A DNA stretch of 64,000 bases from Neolentinus lepideus HHB14362 ss-1. Lineage: Eukaryota > Basidiomycota > Agaricomycetes > Gloeophyllales > Gloeophyllaceae. The notes beneath the pieces are model-generated. The model had not been told where the DNA came from. It was given only the letters and a program-made list of their open reading frames with translations, and made no database searches. The DNA is taken from assembly GCA_001632425.1 (NCBI GenBank), contig KV425613.1, positions 68,200 to 132,199 on the forward strand, written 5' to 3'. Both the position numbers and the translations under genes were made by a program. Every line of letters starts with the position of its first letter. The stretch's first letter is position 1. Below are positions 45,940 through 57,444 of this stretch, piece after piece.

Positions 45940-47942
45940 TCAACAACAACAACACTTACACGTCCTCAATAATTCATACGCATTTCCCTCCTTCTTTAGC
46001 AACGTCTCCACAATCTTCATGCCTTCCAGCACCTTCTCCTCTTCCAGCCTGCGACCTACAATTTGGACGCCGATAGGCAGGCCATGCATCTTCTCGGCGT
46101 TGTAATGTTTGTAGGCCCCTCTCTCTATCACATTTGTGGAACGGAAGGATTTCTCCAAAATGTCTAACTCTCGATCAACGTGTGTTACCGGGAGGACGCC
46201 GGCCGAGTAATCAAGCTTCGATCGTGATGTCAGCTAAATTGGAGAGCAAGCGGAATATTTCTCGTACCATGTTGAACAAGAGTGCGTACAGACAGTTTGT
46301 GAACGCATCCTTCATCCCTCCATGCGGCACCGCAGGCATTGCGTTTGGGCATGTCAGAATGAAATCTATCTCGTTCTCGTTCAAGTATTGGAACCATCGC
46401 GCACGGTATTCCTCCCTCTGCGCCACAAGAGCGAAGTACTCCTGTGCGGTTTTCCCGAACCATCCCTCGACCAAGCCTGCGTAGATCTCATCGCCGCGAA
46501 GGTAGCGCAGATACCCCGCGTAGAGACGTTTAACCCATCGTGGTGTGCGATACATAGCATTGGCTTGTACCATGCCCGGATCATTGGATTCACCAGTGAG
46601 CTCGATAGTGTCTGTTTGACTTACTAGAAGAACGGGATATCTAAATTCTCATGTAAAGCAATAAGTCGCGAAATCGTCTCACGTTCATCGACCAGCAGCT
46701 GGGATGCGATTTTGAAGCCTTCGTAGGGCGATGGTGGAGTTCTGTGCATTCAAATTATTAGTGAGAGGATCGCAGAGGAAACGAGCGTCGAGGATAGACT
46801 GACAAGGTCACGACTTCGAACCCATACTTCTTCAGAACAGTTACAACCTCTCGCAGCGCCCTGGTGCAGGCAGGCGAAGGGGTCACGACACCTGCACAAC
46901 TAAGTTCTCGAAATGAGAGCTAATCGAGTGGTTACAGACCATCGCTCCACATTACACCCCATTTGATTTTCTTGGTGGTCAGATCGATCTTTCTCCAAGG
47001 TAGGTTGATCACCTTTACGAGATCAAAGACGGAATTGAGTGTCAGTTAAGTACGGATGCCCTTACGGTATGATCATATTTCCAAGGATCCATTGCCATTA
47101 CACCTTTCCATATTGTCTCTAGATCATCCAACGTCCTGGCCATTGGGGAGAACACAAAGAGGACCCCCTCCTGTCCGCCGTGATTATTAGCGTCACCGCG
47201 GCGAACAAATCGCGTCGTAGAGGCTTTGATGGTGTAGACCCCAGAATAATGGGATGGCACTCGAACTGAACCGGCCCCATCTGAACCTATCCCTATACGA
47301 GAACCACCATATGCAATTAGTGCTGCCTCGCCACCGCTGGAGCCTCCTGGGGCGTAACCCTTTTTATGGGGATTCTCGGTGACACCTATCACGTCTGAAG
47401 CTGACTCATAAGACATGAGTGTGATTGGCACTGTAGTTTTCACAAATGGTATTGCGCCAGCATCCAGCAAGAGCTTGACGATGACGGCATCAGCCGTCGC
47501 CGGTTTGCCAACGTACGCCGCGAAGCCTATGCACGAGTCGTACCCCTTCACGTTTATGACATCCTTCAAGCTCACAGGAATTCCTGCCAGTGGTCCCTGC
47601 GTATTACACTGCGCAGCCCATGTCTCGGCAGTTGGTATGAGGACTTCCGAAAGACAATTCAGAGCTTCCTGGGCTTGTAGGGCTTTCTTTCCATAAGCAA
47701 CGAGTATGTCCTTGGGAGATAGCTGTCCAGTATTGACAGCTTCGATTATCTTGCTGGCGGGCTGATCAAGGATTCTGATGTCGTCTGGAGTCAGAGGGGA
47801 GTGGTACACCAGCGGTAGAGTAGCGATCTGGTTCTGACGATCATTCTGCTTCGTCCGACTGTGGCCAGTCAGATATACGTTACGAATCTCCCGGAGGACT
47901 CACGTACCATGCTAACCGGTACTGAAGATATGACAACAACAT
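45940..47942 (-). CDS. Amidase-signature (FAAH-like) hydrolase A
   Basis: Serine hydrolase of the amidase-signature family, cleaving a carboxamide. The 35-nt first exon (ATG at 47942) encodes MLLSYLQYRLA plus TG, completed after the intron to Cys. The Lys / cis-Ser / Ser triad is visible: PVSLKD, APGGSSGGEAALIAYGG, IGSDGAGSVRVPS. Later landmarks are VMWSDG + VVTPSPACTRAL, PPSPYEGFK, TGESNDPGM, AVPHGGMKDAFTNC and PIGVQIVGRRLEEEKVLEGM. Intact, about seven exons as in copy D. Oddity: the frame passes the usual YELL-x-T end and adds CKCCCC from a TTG/CAA microsatellite. One of four tandem paralogues. Confidence 0.92.
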
Positions 47943-48623
47943 ATTGTTCCTGGGTGAAGCAACTCAGTGCCACAGTGGAGTTATATACCAGAGGGCACAT
48001 GGATGACTGCGGGTGGAAGCGGCGTTCCTTCGAAGATGATGAAGAATAGAGCACAATTCCTAGCATCTTCTGGAAACCAGGGCACTCCAAGATGTCAAGT
48101 GTCGCTTTAGATACGATGGATTCGCTGACAAAGAAGTTTCGGACCCTGTACTGTATCTGGATGGTACACAGTACGTACGTGAGGCGTGGTTATCGTTTAC
48201 CAGTTTGATTGACTCACTTGCCACGATACAATATGTTTCTTGTTCTAGCAACACGGCATTCATGCTATAGCAGGCGAAGTCTAGTACAGCTCTTCTGGGA
48301 TATCACCCTGATTATAGACGTACTTCAGGAAGGAAGGCATAGATATCTGCTGTGGCATATTAGTAATTGGATACCGCGGCAAGGAAGACATCTAACCTCG
48401 GACACGTGACCACACACATTATTTTCACGGGGACGGATTACCAGATGAGTCTCGGTGTCGATTGGGTTTCAAACCAGCGACAAGTCTGCGCGTTTAAACC
48501 CGAGCTCTCACGCACCTCCTCTTCACCATCGAAAGATTACTTCTCTGGCGAAGCATAGTCCATGAGAACATCACGTTTGTCCCTGCTGTGGAAGATCATG
48601 AAGGGCCATGTAAGATCCAGCAA
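47943..48623. other. Spacer between amidases A and B
   Basis: Contains the amidase A promoter (TATATAA on the minus strand at 47981-47987, about 40 bp before the ATG) and the 3' flank of amidase B. No gene supported. Confidence 0.6.
47981..47987 (-). promoter_or_regulatory. TATA box of amidase A
   Basis: TATATAA on the minus strand, about 40 bp upstream of the ATG. Equivalent boxes precede B (50651-50658), C (59464-59471) and D (about 61847-61854). Confidence 0.6.
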
Positions 48624-50611
48624 TTAAGTATTCAATATCTCGTACGCCCTCCCATCCTGCCGCAGAAGACCCTCAACCAATTTTAGTCCCTCCAAGACCT
48701 TTTCCTCTTCCAATCGCCGGCCCACTATCTGGACTCCAATCGGCAGGCCGTGCATCTTATCCGCGTCATAGTGCTTGTACGCTCCTTTTTCAACGATGTT
48801 CTGTGACCGGAACGTCTTCGGCAACGCATCAAGATCCCGGTCCACATGAGTGACGGGCATGACACCAGCTGAATAGTCGAGCTATAAAAAGAGGTCAAAG
48901 TCAGATAAGTATCACGTTCAACTGCAACGTCATCAGAAGGACTAGAAGACCCACCATATTGAATAGGAATGTATAGATGCAATTCGTGAACGCGTCTTTC
49001 ATCCCACCATGCGGCACAGCGGGCAGCGGGTTCGGCACAGTAACCAGGAAGTCAAGGTCGTTATCGGCCCAAAACTTGAACCATTGCTTCCGATATGCCT
49101 CACGTCGGGTGACAAGGGCGTACAGCTCGTAGATAGTGTGGCTACGCCAGCCCTCCACCAACCCGGCGTATATCTCATCGCGACGGATGTAGCGAAGGTA
49201 CCAGACGTAGATTTGTTTCATCCAACGTGGCAGGTCGTACATCTTCATTGCGGCCGTCATGGCCGGATCGTTTGATTCGCCAGTGTAGATGTTGTGCTCG
49301 GATAGTTTGCCTAAGAAAGTATTGTGAAATCGATTCTGTTCAACAGTACGAGACACATACATGAGTCTGCGACACACTGTGATGCAATCTTGAATCCCTC
49401 GTATGGTGAAGGTGGGTTCCTGAGATAACGTTCATTCGCGTGATTCCATCAGACACTCAGGTCGACTCACACTGTTACGACTTCATAGCCGTGGTTTTGC
49501 AGAGTGCTGACGACCGCACGAAGGGCTCGAGCGCATGCAGGAGATGGCGTAACGATCCCTGTGGATACGATGTTAATGATAACGGTGTGGTAACGACGAA
49601 ACCTACCATCGTGCCACATGACCCCAAATTTAAGCTTCTTCTCTGATAGATTAATTTCACGCCATGGAATAGGCATCACCTGTGAGGTACTTTCAGTCTG
49701 AGCAGGTTACACATACGGAGACAGACATACATGGTGGTCATATTTCCAAGGCTGCATGCTCACTATGGCTCTCCAGATAGTCTCAAGATCTGAGAGAGTT
49801 CTCGCTAGTGGTGCGTAAGACGATCCAGTAGCCTCTTGTCCGGGGTGATTATTGGCATCACCCGTCTTGGGGAACCTCCCCACCGACGGCTTGATCGTGT
49901 ACACGCCCGAGTAATGAGCTGGCACTCGTAGCGAGCCCGCGCCGTCTGACCCTATACCGACCCTCGAACCACCATATGCAATTAGAGCCGCCTCGCCGCC
50001 ACTAGATCCACCAGCAGTGAATCCCTTCACGTGAGGGTTTTCAGTATAGCCTGTCACGTCTGAGAAAGACTCGAACGACATGAGAGTAATAGGGACATTC
50101 GTCTTGACGAATGGGACGGCACCCGCGTCTCGCAGAAGTTTGACGATAGCCCCGTCTTCCGTCGCTCTTTTGCCCACCCAGTCTGCATAGCCTATACAGG
50201 CGTCGTAACCTTTGACATAGATGGTATCTTTCAAACTGACGGGAACACCAGCAAGGGGACCATTCACGTTGCACTGTTTCGTCCACGTCTCCGCGTCAGG
50301 GATCATGATTTCCGTCAAGCAGTTGGTAGCTGCATGGGCTCGCAGGGCTTTCTTGCCATATGACTGGAGGACCTCACGAGGTGACAGTTTGCCAGAGTTC
50401 ACGTTTTGGATCAAGTCGGCAATGGGAAGGTCCAAAATATAGGTATCGTCGGGCGTGAGGGGTGCATGATACTCTGCTGGTAGGATGTCTAACTGATTCT
50501 GACGTTCTTTCTGCTTGGCCCGACTGCGAGAACTGGTATCAATGACATCGGACGTTTAGAGACCTAGGAATCTTACCATGCACGAAGATATGCAATATAT
50601 GAGAACAGCAT
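48624..50611 (-). CDS. Amidase-signature (FAAH-like) hydrolase B
   Basis: Paralogue of A, C and D. First exon MLFSYIAYLRA plus TG (ATG 50611), then a GTAAGA intron and a Cys codon restored by TCGGGCC. Catalytic residues: PVSLKD, TAGGSSGGEAALIAYGG, IGSDGAGSLRVPA. Downstream are IVTPSPACARAL, PPSPYEGFK, TGESNDPAM, LDFLVTVPNPLPAVPHGG and PIGVQIVGRRLEEEKVL, ending YEILNT. Intact. Its 5' flank is only 363 bp from the hAT transposon. The shared N-terminal hydrophobic/aromatic start (M-x-x-S-Y-x-x-Y-x-x-A-C) is not a standard signal peptide. Confidence 0.92.
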
Positions 50612-50974
50612 GGCAACGCGGGACGCAGGCCCAATCTGAGTCAACTGACTATTATATAGCTCTGCGCGGTCGTCGTGATAGATTATAGATCGACCATGAG
50701 AAGAAAGAGCGAAGCTCATGACATCCCAAATTGTACAATGAACTTACGAAACCACCCTGAAAAGATATCTGTGTTAATGGGCCTATGCATATCTGGCATG
50801 GCCGTTGAGGCGGGCCTCCTTATCACGGTTTCGATGCGCGCACAAGCTCGAGAATAGAGCGTAGGAACGGACAATGCACAAGTCTATTCTCAATTCTGAC
50901 ATGTCATAGGTCTTCTGACGACGAATTTCAGCCCCAGAGTAACGGCATTCCATAACTAGGAAATCCAAAGACAC
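50612..50974. other. Upstream region of amidase B, up to the hAT insertion
   Basis: TATATAAT on the minus strand at 50651-50658 serves amidase B. No gene supported. It ends with the 8-bp hAT target copy AAAGACAC (50967-50974). Confidence 0.65.
50651..50658 (-). promoter_or_regulatory. TATA box of amidase B
   Basis: CTATATAATAG on the minus strand, about 40 bp before the ATG at 50611. Confidence 0.6.
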
Positions 50975-51180
50975 CAGTGATGTGCCGGTCAACAGTCGGT
51001 CGACACGGTCAACATGTCGACTGGTCGACTAGTCAACCGCCCGGCATGTCGCCTGACAGTCGTGTTGACTTTCTCAGGCGTGTTGACTTTCCCATGCGTA
51101 CATATATAGAAGGAGCGCTATAACAGTAATCTAATCAAATAGACATCTCGACATCTGTATCGTGATACCGTCCTTTGCTG

Positions 51181-51752
51181 CATCAGGAAATGCAAATATC
51201 TCCGGATGGAGACGGCGTCTCCATGGCTCCATCTGGAGTACGCGTCTCCATCTAGCACGTGACGGAGACGCGTGGTCTGGATGGAGGCACTACCTGCTTA
51301 TAAAGCGGTCTCCTCGGAGTTGTTGTGGCTGCAATGGGCATAATATATTCTGGATATCATGTGACATGTACGGAAGGTTAATTTGGCAGCAATGCAGTGC
51401 ATCCTTCAGGCTCTGACCTACATATTACATGGAACTTGGCTGTCAGAAACCTCCACAACCATCTTATACTGTTGCAGATGTCCCAAATGGCCTCATACAC
51501 AATTTGGGTGTGATACAGAAGTATACAATGAGTATATGGACTATCCTCAAGGTCCCAAGAAGCCCTACAATACCTAGCATCAGGTGTATAGGCTTCCGCC
51601 ACAGGCCATGTGCTATCTCCATCTGGAGACAGTGTCTCCATGCGGCACATGATGGAGGAGGCAGCCTCCGGATAATAGGGGTACCTTTCCATCACTCCAT
51701 TGCTCCATGTGCCTCCATATGGCTCAGCTGGAGAATTCCGGCTTTCCTGATG
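51181..51752. mobile_element. Palindromic MITE-like segment nested in the hAT 5' region
   Basis: Ends are inverted: CATCAGGAAATGC at 51181 and the complement of CATCAGGAAAGCCGG ending at 51752; similarity continues weakly for about 30 bp. The interior carries several GGAGAC..GTCTCC palindromes (about 51209-51223 and 51618-51640) and no ORF of note. No target duplication was found, so insertion is not proven. Confidence 0.5.
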
Positions 51753-51934
51753 TGCGAGATCTTTTCTTATCCGTGCTCTCATGAAAGCTATATTAGGTAC
51801 CCAATAAAACCTTCAGCTGTTATCCGAAGGGTGTAGCATAGACTTCCGTAGGTATTTACAGCAAGCCACCTACACATATAAGACTTCTGCATTGTGTGTT
51901 TCCCCATCATCTGATTGACCCCATAGTTTGAACT

Positions 51935-54900
51935 GTGAGGCTCATGGCTAACCGCAGCTGGTATCGTGCCCACTTCTATGACCACCCGAAGCTTCAGGAG
52001 AAGGCTCCAGAGGCATATGCAGATGGCCATAGAGATAAGGTGAAGGTCTGGTGCCGTCTTTGCTTTGATCATCGTGTTCTTGCAGAAGTTGCTCGTGATC
52101 AGAGTGAAGTTGCAGTTGGGAAAAGGTACTCAGTTTGTGAGGAGGCTGATATCAAAGAAGCATGTACATATCTGCAGCTTCTTCAATCAATCAAATCATA
52201 CTGACTCAGTGCTTGAGTATGGGGCCTGCCGCAGGTGAAGGAAGAAGTCCGATGGCTCCAAGCAAGAGGCACAACACTTCTTGTTCACCTTCGTGATTGT
52301 CAGTTTCAGCCAGGGCCAGTCCGGGATTGGGCAAGAGTTGAGCATGAAAGAACAAATCTATCTCCTCGGCGCAAGCAAATTGTTAACATTGATGCTGAAC
52401 TGCCAACCCAGTATATCCAAGTACCCATGCTACCTTCAGGTGTTCCTGTTCCAGGAATATCTATTCCAGCTGGGCTCCACACTCCATACCTGCAGCCACT
52501 AGCTCCTCTAGCAGGGCCTTCGACACACTCTACTGGATACTTGTCAGCCCCTGCTGCATCACATCCACTCACCATTGCTGCTCCAACTCCAGTTCATATT
52601 CCACAGTCTCAGATTCCCTCTCTAGCATCTGGTTCTGCATTTTCAGAGTCCCCTGCTTCTGCAGTCTCTCCAATGGGGATTGTTTCCATGGGTGCCAGCC
52701 CGAGTCCCCTCCTTTTCTCAGATCTCCATACTTTATCCAACAGTCCATCAGTGTCAGAAATTTCGGGATGGAGCGGTTCATCTAAACGACAGTGACTCAG
52801 TCGCTCTGGAAGCATGCGGTCTGCATCACGTGCTGCGAGTGCTATGGAACCTCCACCATGGACTACTGCAACACAGTCACGCTTTGAGTCACAGCTGGCA
52901 CAACTGACAGCATCCTGTTCACAGTCAACAACTTGGGTTGAGAATCCAGAGTGGCTTGCTTTCTGTGAAGACTTCTTGCCACAGGCCATCATAGCATCTC
53001 GCAAAATCCTGACTACTCACTTGATCCCAAAGGAAGTTCAAAGTTATCAGGACCATGCGATTGCGGCCTGCCATGGTCATGAAGCTACTCTCGAGTGCGA
53101 TGGCTGGTCAGGCGTCAATCACCACCATCTTCTTGCCTTCATGATAGCAGTACTTTGCAAGGTGCATAGCTACTGTCAAGATGGGTTTGAAATTTTAATC
53201 AATTTCCACATAGGTTTACACAATCTGTGTCACTGACACTACCAATCAAGTCAAAAATGCAGACAATTTACTGGAGATGCTTTGTCAAGTTATCTATGTT
53301 GCAGAGTGAGATTGGGGTGTCAAGATTGTTGCAGTCACATCAGATTGCAGTGGTGAGTCACGAAGTGCAAGAAAAAGACTTCTCCAGGAGCGTCCAGACC
53401 TTGTTGCCCCAGACTGTTATGCACACCAGGTACGTAACATTGTTGACATACAATACAGGAATACTTGACTGAATAAAGTATAGATCAACTTAGTTGTTGG
53501 TGACTATTTCAAGTCATCGCAGTGGTTCTTTCAATATGCTGATATGGCAAATGATCTCATTGCATGGCTACGCAGTCAGACATTCCTCCTTGCACTCCTA
53601 CAACAGATCCAGATTGAGAACTATCATGGTCGGACTTTGGCCATCATCCATGCTGTCCTAACCTGATGGACTGCCCATTACCTTGCATATAAACGTCTTC
53701 TGGAGGTCAAGACATCTTTAGTACGGCTGGCAGAACATCCACACCTGTATGCTTCAGGCGATGCTCAATCTCATGCAAAGACTAGAAAGATGGTACCAAT
53801 AATAAACAACAATTTATTCTGGCACTATCTTGCAAGGTAAGTGATCCTTTAATATTTCATATATAATCTAATCACAAAACTGTACAGAGTTAAGAACCAT
53901 CTCAAGCCACTTGCCATTGCTGCTAATGTCACGCAGGCTGCACACTGCTGGCTGGACCAGGTACTGTTGACATTTGGGCTGCTTGTGATGCAGTATCAAG
54001 GCATGCAAGATCCTGATGATAAATTGGTTGCTGATGTGGTCATATCAAGCCTTGAGCGACGATGGGGCAAAGCTGATCAAGATGTCTTCATTGCTGCTGT
54101 TATCCTTAATCCCTTCCACAAGATAAAACCATTCCAGAAACTCACCATCTTCACCAATGCACGTCTGTTTATGCTGATGTCAAGATTGTGGAAATGTTTC
54201 TATGCTGTTGATGTTCCACTGGCTTTCAACAAGGAGCTAATGGAGTATATGAACAATGCTGGTATGTACATGGATATTAATGATTATGCAGCCAGCATTG
54301 GTGCTGCTGCACATCTCAAGGTAAGAGTTTGTCATTTTATGTCTGATTATCTAACCATCTCATTTTACAGGGAGAGAGCCCTAATCCACTGGATGTTTGG
54401 CAAGGTTTCTCATTTTCCAGATCAGAGCTCTCACCGCTAAGCAAGCTAGCACACCAAATACTCTCAATATGTGCAAACTCAGCATCCTGTGAATGTCTAT
54501 TCAGCACATTTGGTCTTATACTCACCAAGCTATGAAATCGGATGGGGGAAAAGACAATGCTTTCACTTGCAGAGCTGAAGATGCATCTACGAGATGAACA
54601 TATCCAGAATGATGCAGTCAGCCAATGTCTCAAGCGCCATTTTGGCGGGCCAAGGCCATCACAGGAGGCTGCTACTACAGATCAGGCTCCTTCTGTGCCA
54701 CCCAATACACCTGGTGTGGTGCCTGCTGCAGCAGAGCAATCATCTGGATTATCTGGGGCTGCATCAGATCCCGAGTTGGAGCATGGGGAAGCCAATACAC
54801 TTGCAAATATCTCAACAACATTGAGCCAGATGGTGGAGGAAGATGAAGACCAAGATGATGTTTCCACTCCTTCACAGATTTCGCAGTCACTCAGAGAACT

Positions 54901-55078
54901 TTTTGACTTTTCGGTGCAGTATTGGGTGGATGCACACACACTTAAACCTCGCCGAACTCTTGATGATGAACTCGAGCTGTATCAGCTGTTAGATATGGAT
55001 GCAGATGGGGAAGTAGATGGGGAAGTAGGCGGGGAATTTGCATTAGATGATGCAGCAGGGGCTGTATTAACTATGTAG
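51935..55078 (+). pseudogene. hAT transposase, two nonsense mutations
   Basis: N-terminus has a BED-type zinc finger (VWCRLCF then TTLLVHLRDC) followed by a Pro/Ser-rich linker. The catalytic core includes ENPEWLAFCEDFLPQAI, ATLECDGWSGVNHHHLLAF (first Asp) and VTSDCSG (second Asp). The C-terminal dimerisation region has ICANSASCECLFSTFG. Introns are present, for example near 53432-53485 and 53836-53886. Stops interrupt LT-stop-WTAHY (53664) and TKL-stop-NRMG (54532); in related transposases both positions are Arg, and CGA-to-TGA explains each. The acidic tail ends at 55078. Confidence 0.9.
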
Positions 55079-55858
55079 TCTATGTATTTGTATCTGTCGA
55101 TGAAACAAATAGGTGCTCAACGCGGTTGTGGCACCAGGTCGACATGCTTGTGGCGCAAGTCGACATGGGTGCAGAATGCCAGTTGACTATTACATAATAG
55201 TCGACAGGTCAACGGTTGACCGTGGTCGACTAGTCGACAGTCTGTCGACCGTGTTGACTGTGGTCGACTAGTCGTTGACCGGCACATCACTGAAAGACAC
55301 GCCCGGTTTCAATGATCCCCTGACTGGCTACAGCCTCAGATGTTGAGATGAGAGCATTCAAAGTGTTTCGACAGGGACATGAAAAGAGATCAGCCAGCCA
55401 AGATATCCACAGAGATTGAATGAAAGCTCGGTTGGGAGGAGAGCGGAGAGCGGAAGGGCAACACTGCGGGAGTCTCACTCTTTGAGGACCTGCAAAATGT
55501 TGATCAAAATGAATATCCCATATAATTACTTTAGCAAACCATTCTGACAAAGAAAAAAGTATATACTAAGGGAATAGTCAACAGACTGGACGAAATATTA
55601 TCCATTTTATTACCTTCAAGATCGCTTGAATATCTATAGTTAAACATCGAGCAAAACTGATAGCAAAATATTTTCTCTGAGAAACATTTTTGTAAGTGAG
55701 TTTGTTTTAAATCTTTGCCGACTCTTAAATGGTAAATAATTATATATATTACCATAAGGGCTATTTAGATGTTATATTATGTAATACCATATATTACCTT
55801 TTGATGGTTTAAAAAAGTATATAAAAAAGTATATATTTGGGACTGAGTCAGAATGTAT

Positions 55859-55965
55859 TGCCCAGTGATCGCCCGGTGATCACCCATAGGGGGCCCAGTG
55901 GTCACCCACAGAGTGCCCGGTGAGAACCCGGTGAGAACCCACAGAGTGCCCACAGCTGTACCATA
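55859..55965. repeat. Degenerate 22-bp tandem repeat
   Basis: About four to five units of the form GCCCRGTGRTCACCCAYAGR, some with internal duplications (CCCGGTGAGAA twice). Translates in no frame to anything recognised. Confidence 0.7.
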
Positions 55966-56124
55966 AGCACCCACTAATCACATTACACCCAATATTTGCC
56001 AAGGTAGTAGGTAGATAGGTAGGTATATTTCAGCAAGAGTCCCAACAATGAATTCCACATTGTTGGCCAGATGCATGGCACACTATTACATGTTCATCAT
56101 TATCTATTACTACATAGAGTAGTT

Positions 56125-56569
56125 NNNNNNNNNNNNNNNNNNNNNNNNNNNNNNNNNNNNNNNNNNNNNNNNNNNNNNNNNNNNNNNNNNNNNNNNNNNN
56201 NNNNNNNNNNNNNNNNNNNNNNNNNNNNNNNNNNNNNNNNNNNNNNNNNNNNNNNNNNNNNNNNNNNNNNNNNNNNNNNNNNNNNNNNNNNNNNNNNNNN
56301 NNNNNNNNNNNNNNNNNNNNNNNNNNNNNNNNNNNNNNNNNNNNNNNNNNNNNNNNNNNNNNNNNNNNNNNNNNNNNNNNNNNNNNNNNNNNNNNNNNNN
56401 NNNNNNNNNNNNNNNNNNNNNNNNNNNNNNNNNNNNNNNNNNNNNNNNNNNNNNNNNNNNNNNNNNNNNNNNNNNNNNNNNNNNNNNNNNNNNNNNNNNN
56501 NNNNNNNNNNNNNNNNNNNNNNNNNNNNNNNNNNNNNNNNNNNNNNNNNNNNNNNNNNNNNNNNNNNNN
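56125..56569. other. Assembly gap (445 N)
   Basis: Run of N; nothing can be said of its content. The first 14 bases after the gap (TGGGGATGGGCAAG) recur inverted at about 57210-57223. Confidence 0.99.
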
Positions 56570-56954
56570 TGGGGATGGGCAAGTCTGGGTTCCGACGCGA
56601 ACGCTTATGTAAGCGAATTGTGGCGTAAAAGTGACCAGCGCCACATTGGCCCACAACATTTAGCTTTTGAGTCCGGATACAGTTGCGACAACCAGAACGG
56701 GTGTGTATATGAGTAGTTGCTGGGCTACATAGATACAGTGTACAAATGTTTACCAGTGTAGACTATAATGACATGACTATGACAAGAATATAAGTATGCT
56801 CGACATTCGACGTGTCTGTCACATCACTGTCACGGCGTGTCTCGCGCCCTAATGAGACTGCCGTGATCCAGCACGGCGAGCGATTTGCAGGCTCAATGAG
56901 CGCAATTCACGTGTTGAACAAAACATGAAAGTCTCTCAATTCTGTTGTATCTTC

Positions 56955-57056
56955 GGGATGTACTTGACAGATTTCGAAAAAATACATGATATACCCTATA
57001 TAGACTGCATAACTTCTGTAAAATACTACATATTTTACATCTGGCAAGTACATCCC
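56955..57056. repeat. 102-bp foldback inverted repeat
   Basis: The 18-bp arms 56955-56972 (GGGATGTACTTGACAGAT) and 57039-57056 pair with one mismatch. The 66-bp loop is AT-rich. No target duplication was found. Confidence 0.75.
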
Positions 57057-57444
57057 TTAGTAACTAAGTCTAAACATCCATTTGTAACAAAAAATTGCCG
57101 TGCATTGTGATACTCGTGCTACAAAACTGTTTGCCTTTTGTCGGTCACTGCAGATTCACTTTGAAGCCTAAACCAAACATAGACAAACATATGCGTTTCG
57201 ACGCGGGCTTGCCCATCCCCAGTGGGACTCCCGCAGTGCAACGTCGCTACAAAGTTCATATACGGCGAACTCCGACAACGAATGCATTGACGCCACTCTT
57301 TTGCTTTGCACGTACTGTCCATGCAGGCACTCGGATATCATCATGACCGTAAGGGCACTCGGGATTGTCTCTCGCTGTTAAGTGAATTTTACGGCGATAT
57401 AGCTCGGGCACAGCTCAGACGCCATTCATCATTCCGACTAACTC

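Larger units (their letters stand above)
50967..55300 (+). mobile_element. Complete hAT transposon (50975-55292) with 8-bp target duplication
   Basis: The 19-bp terminal repeats are perfect: CAGTGATGTGCCGGTCAAC at 50975-50993 and its reverse complement at 55274-55292. Target copies AAAGACAC at 50967-50974 and 55293-55300 are identical. Subterminal regions (50995-51075, 55135-55285) are packed with GTCGAC and GTTGAC words in both orientations, likely transposase-binding sites. The single long gene inside is a hAT transposase with two stop codons, so the copy is probably inactive unless helped in trans. Confidence 0.96.
55301..57444. other. 2.1-kb gene-poor spacer with repeats and assembly gap
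   Basis: AT-rich. It contains the 22-bp degenerate tandem repeat (55859-55965), the N gap (56125-56569), a hairpin CACGGC..GCCGTG at 56831-56865 and the inverted repeat 56955-57056. No gene is supported on either strand; short ORFs run across the Ns. Confidence 0.7.

Noticed and set aside
55859..55965. Regular short repeats as a possible CRISPR-like array
   Set aside because: The units are contiguous and degenerate with no spacers, and the organism is a eukaryote.
56030..56659. Three ORFs spanning the N gap
   Set aside because: They exist only because N codons do not stop translation.
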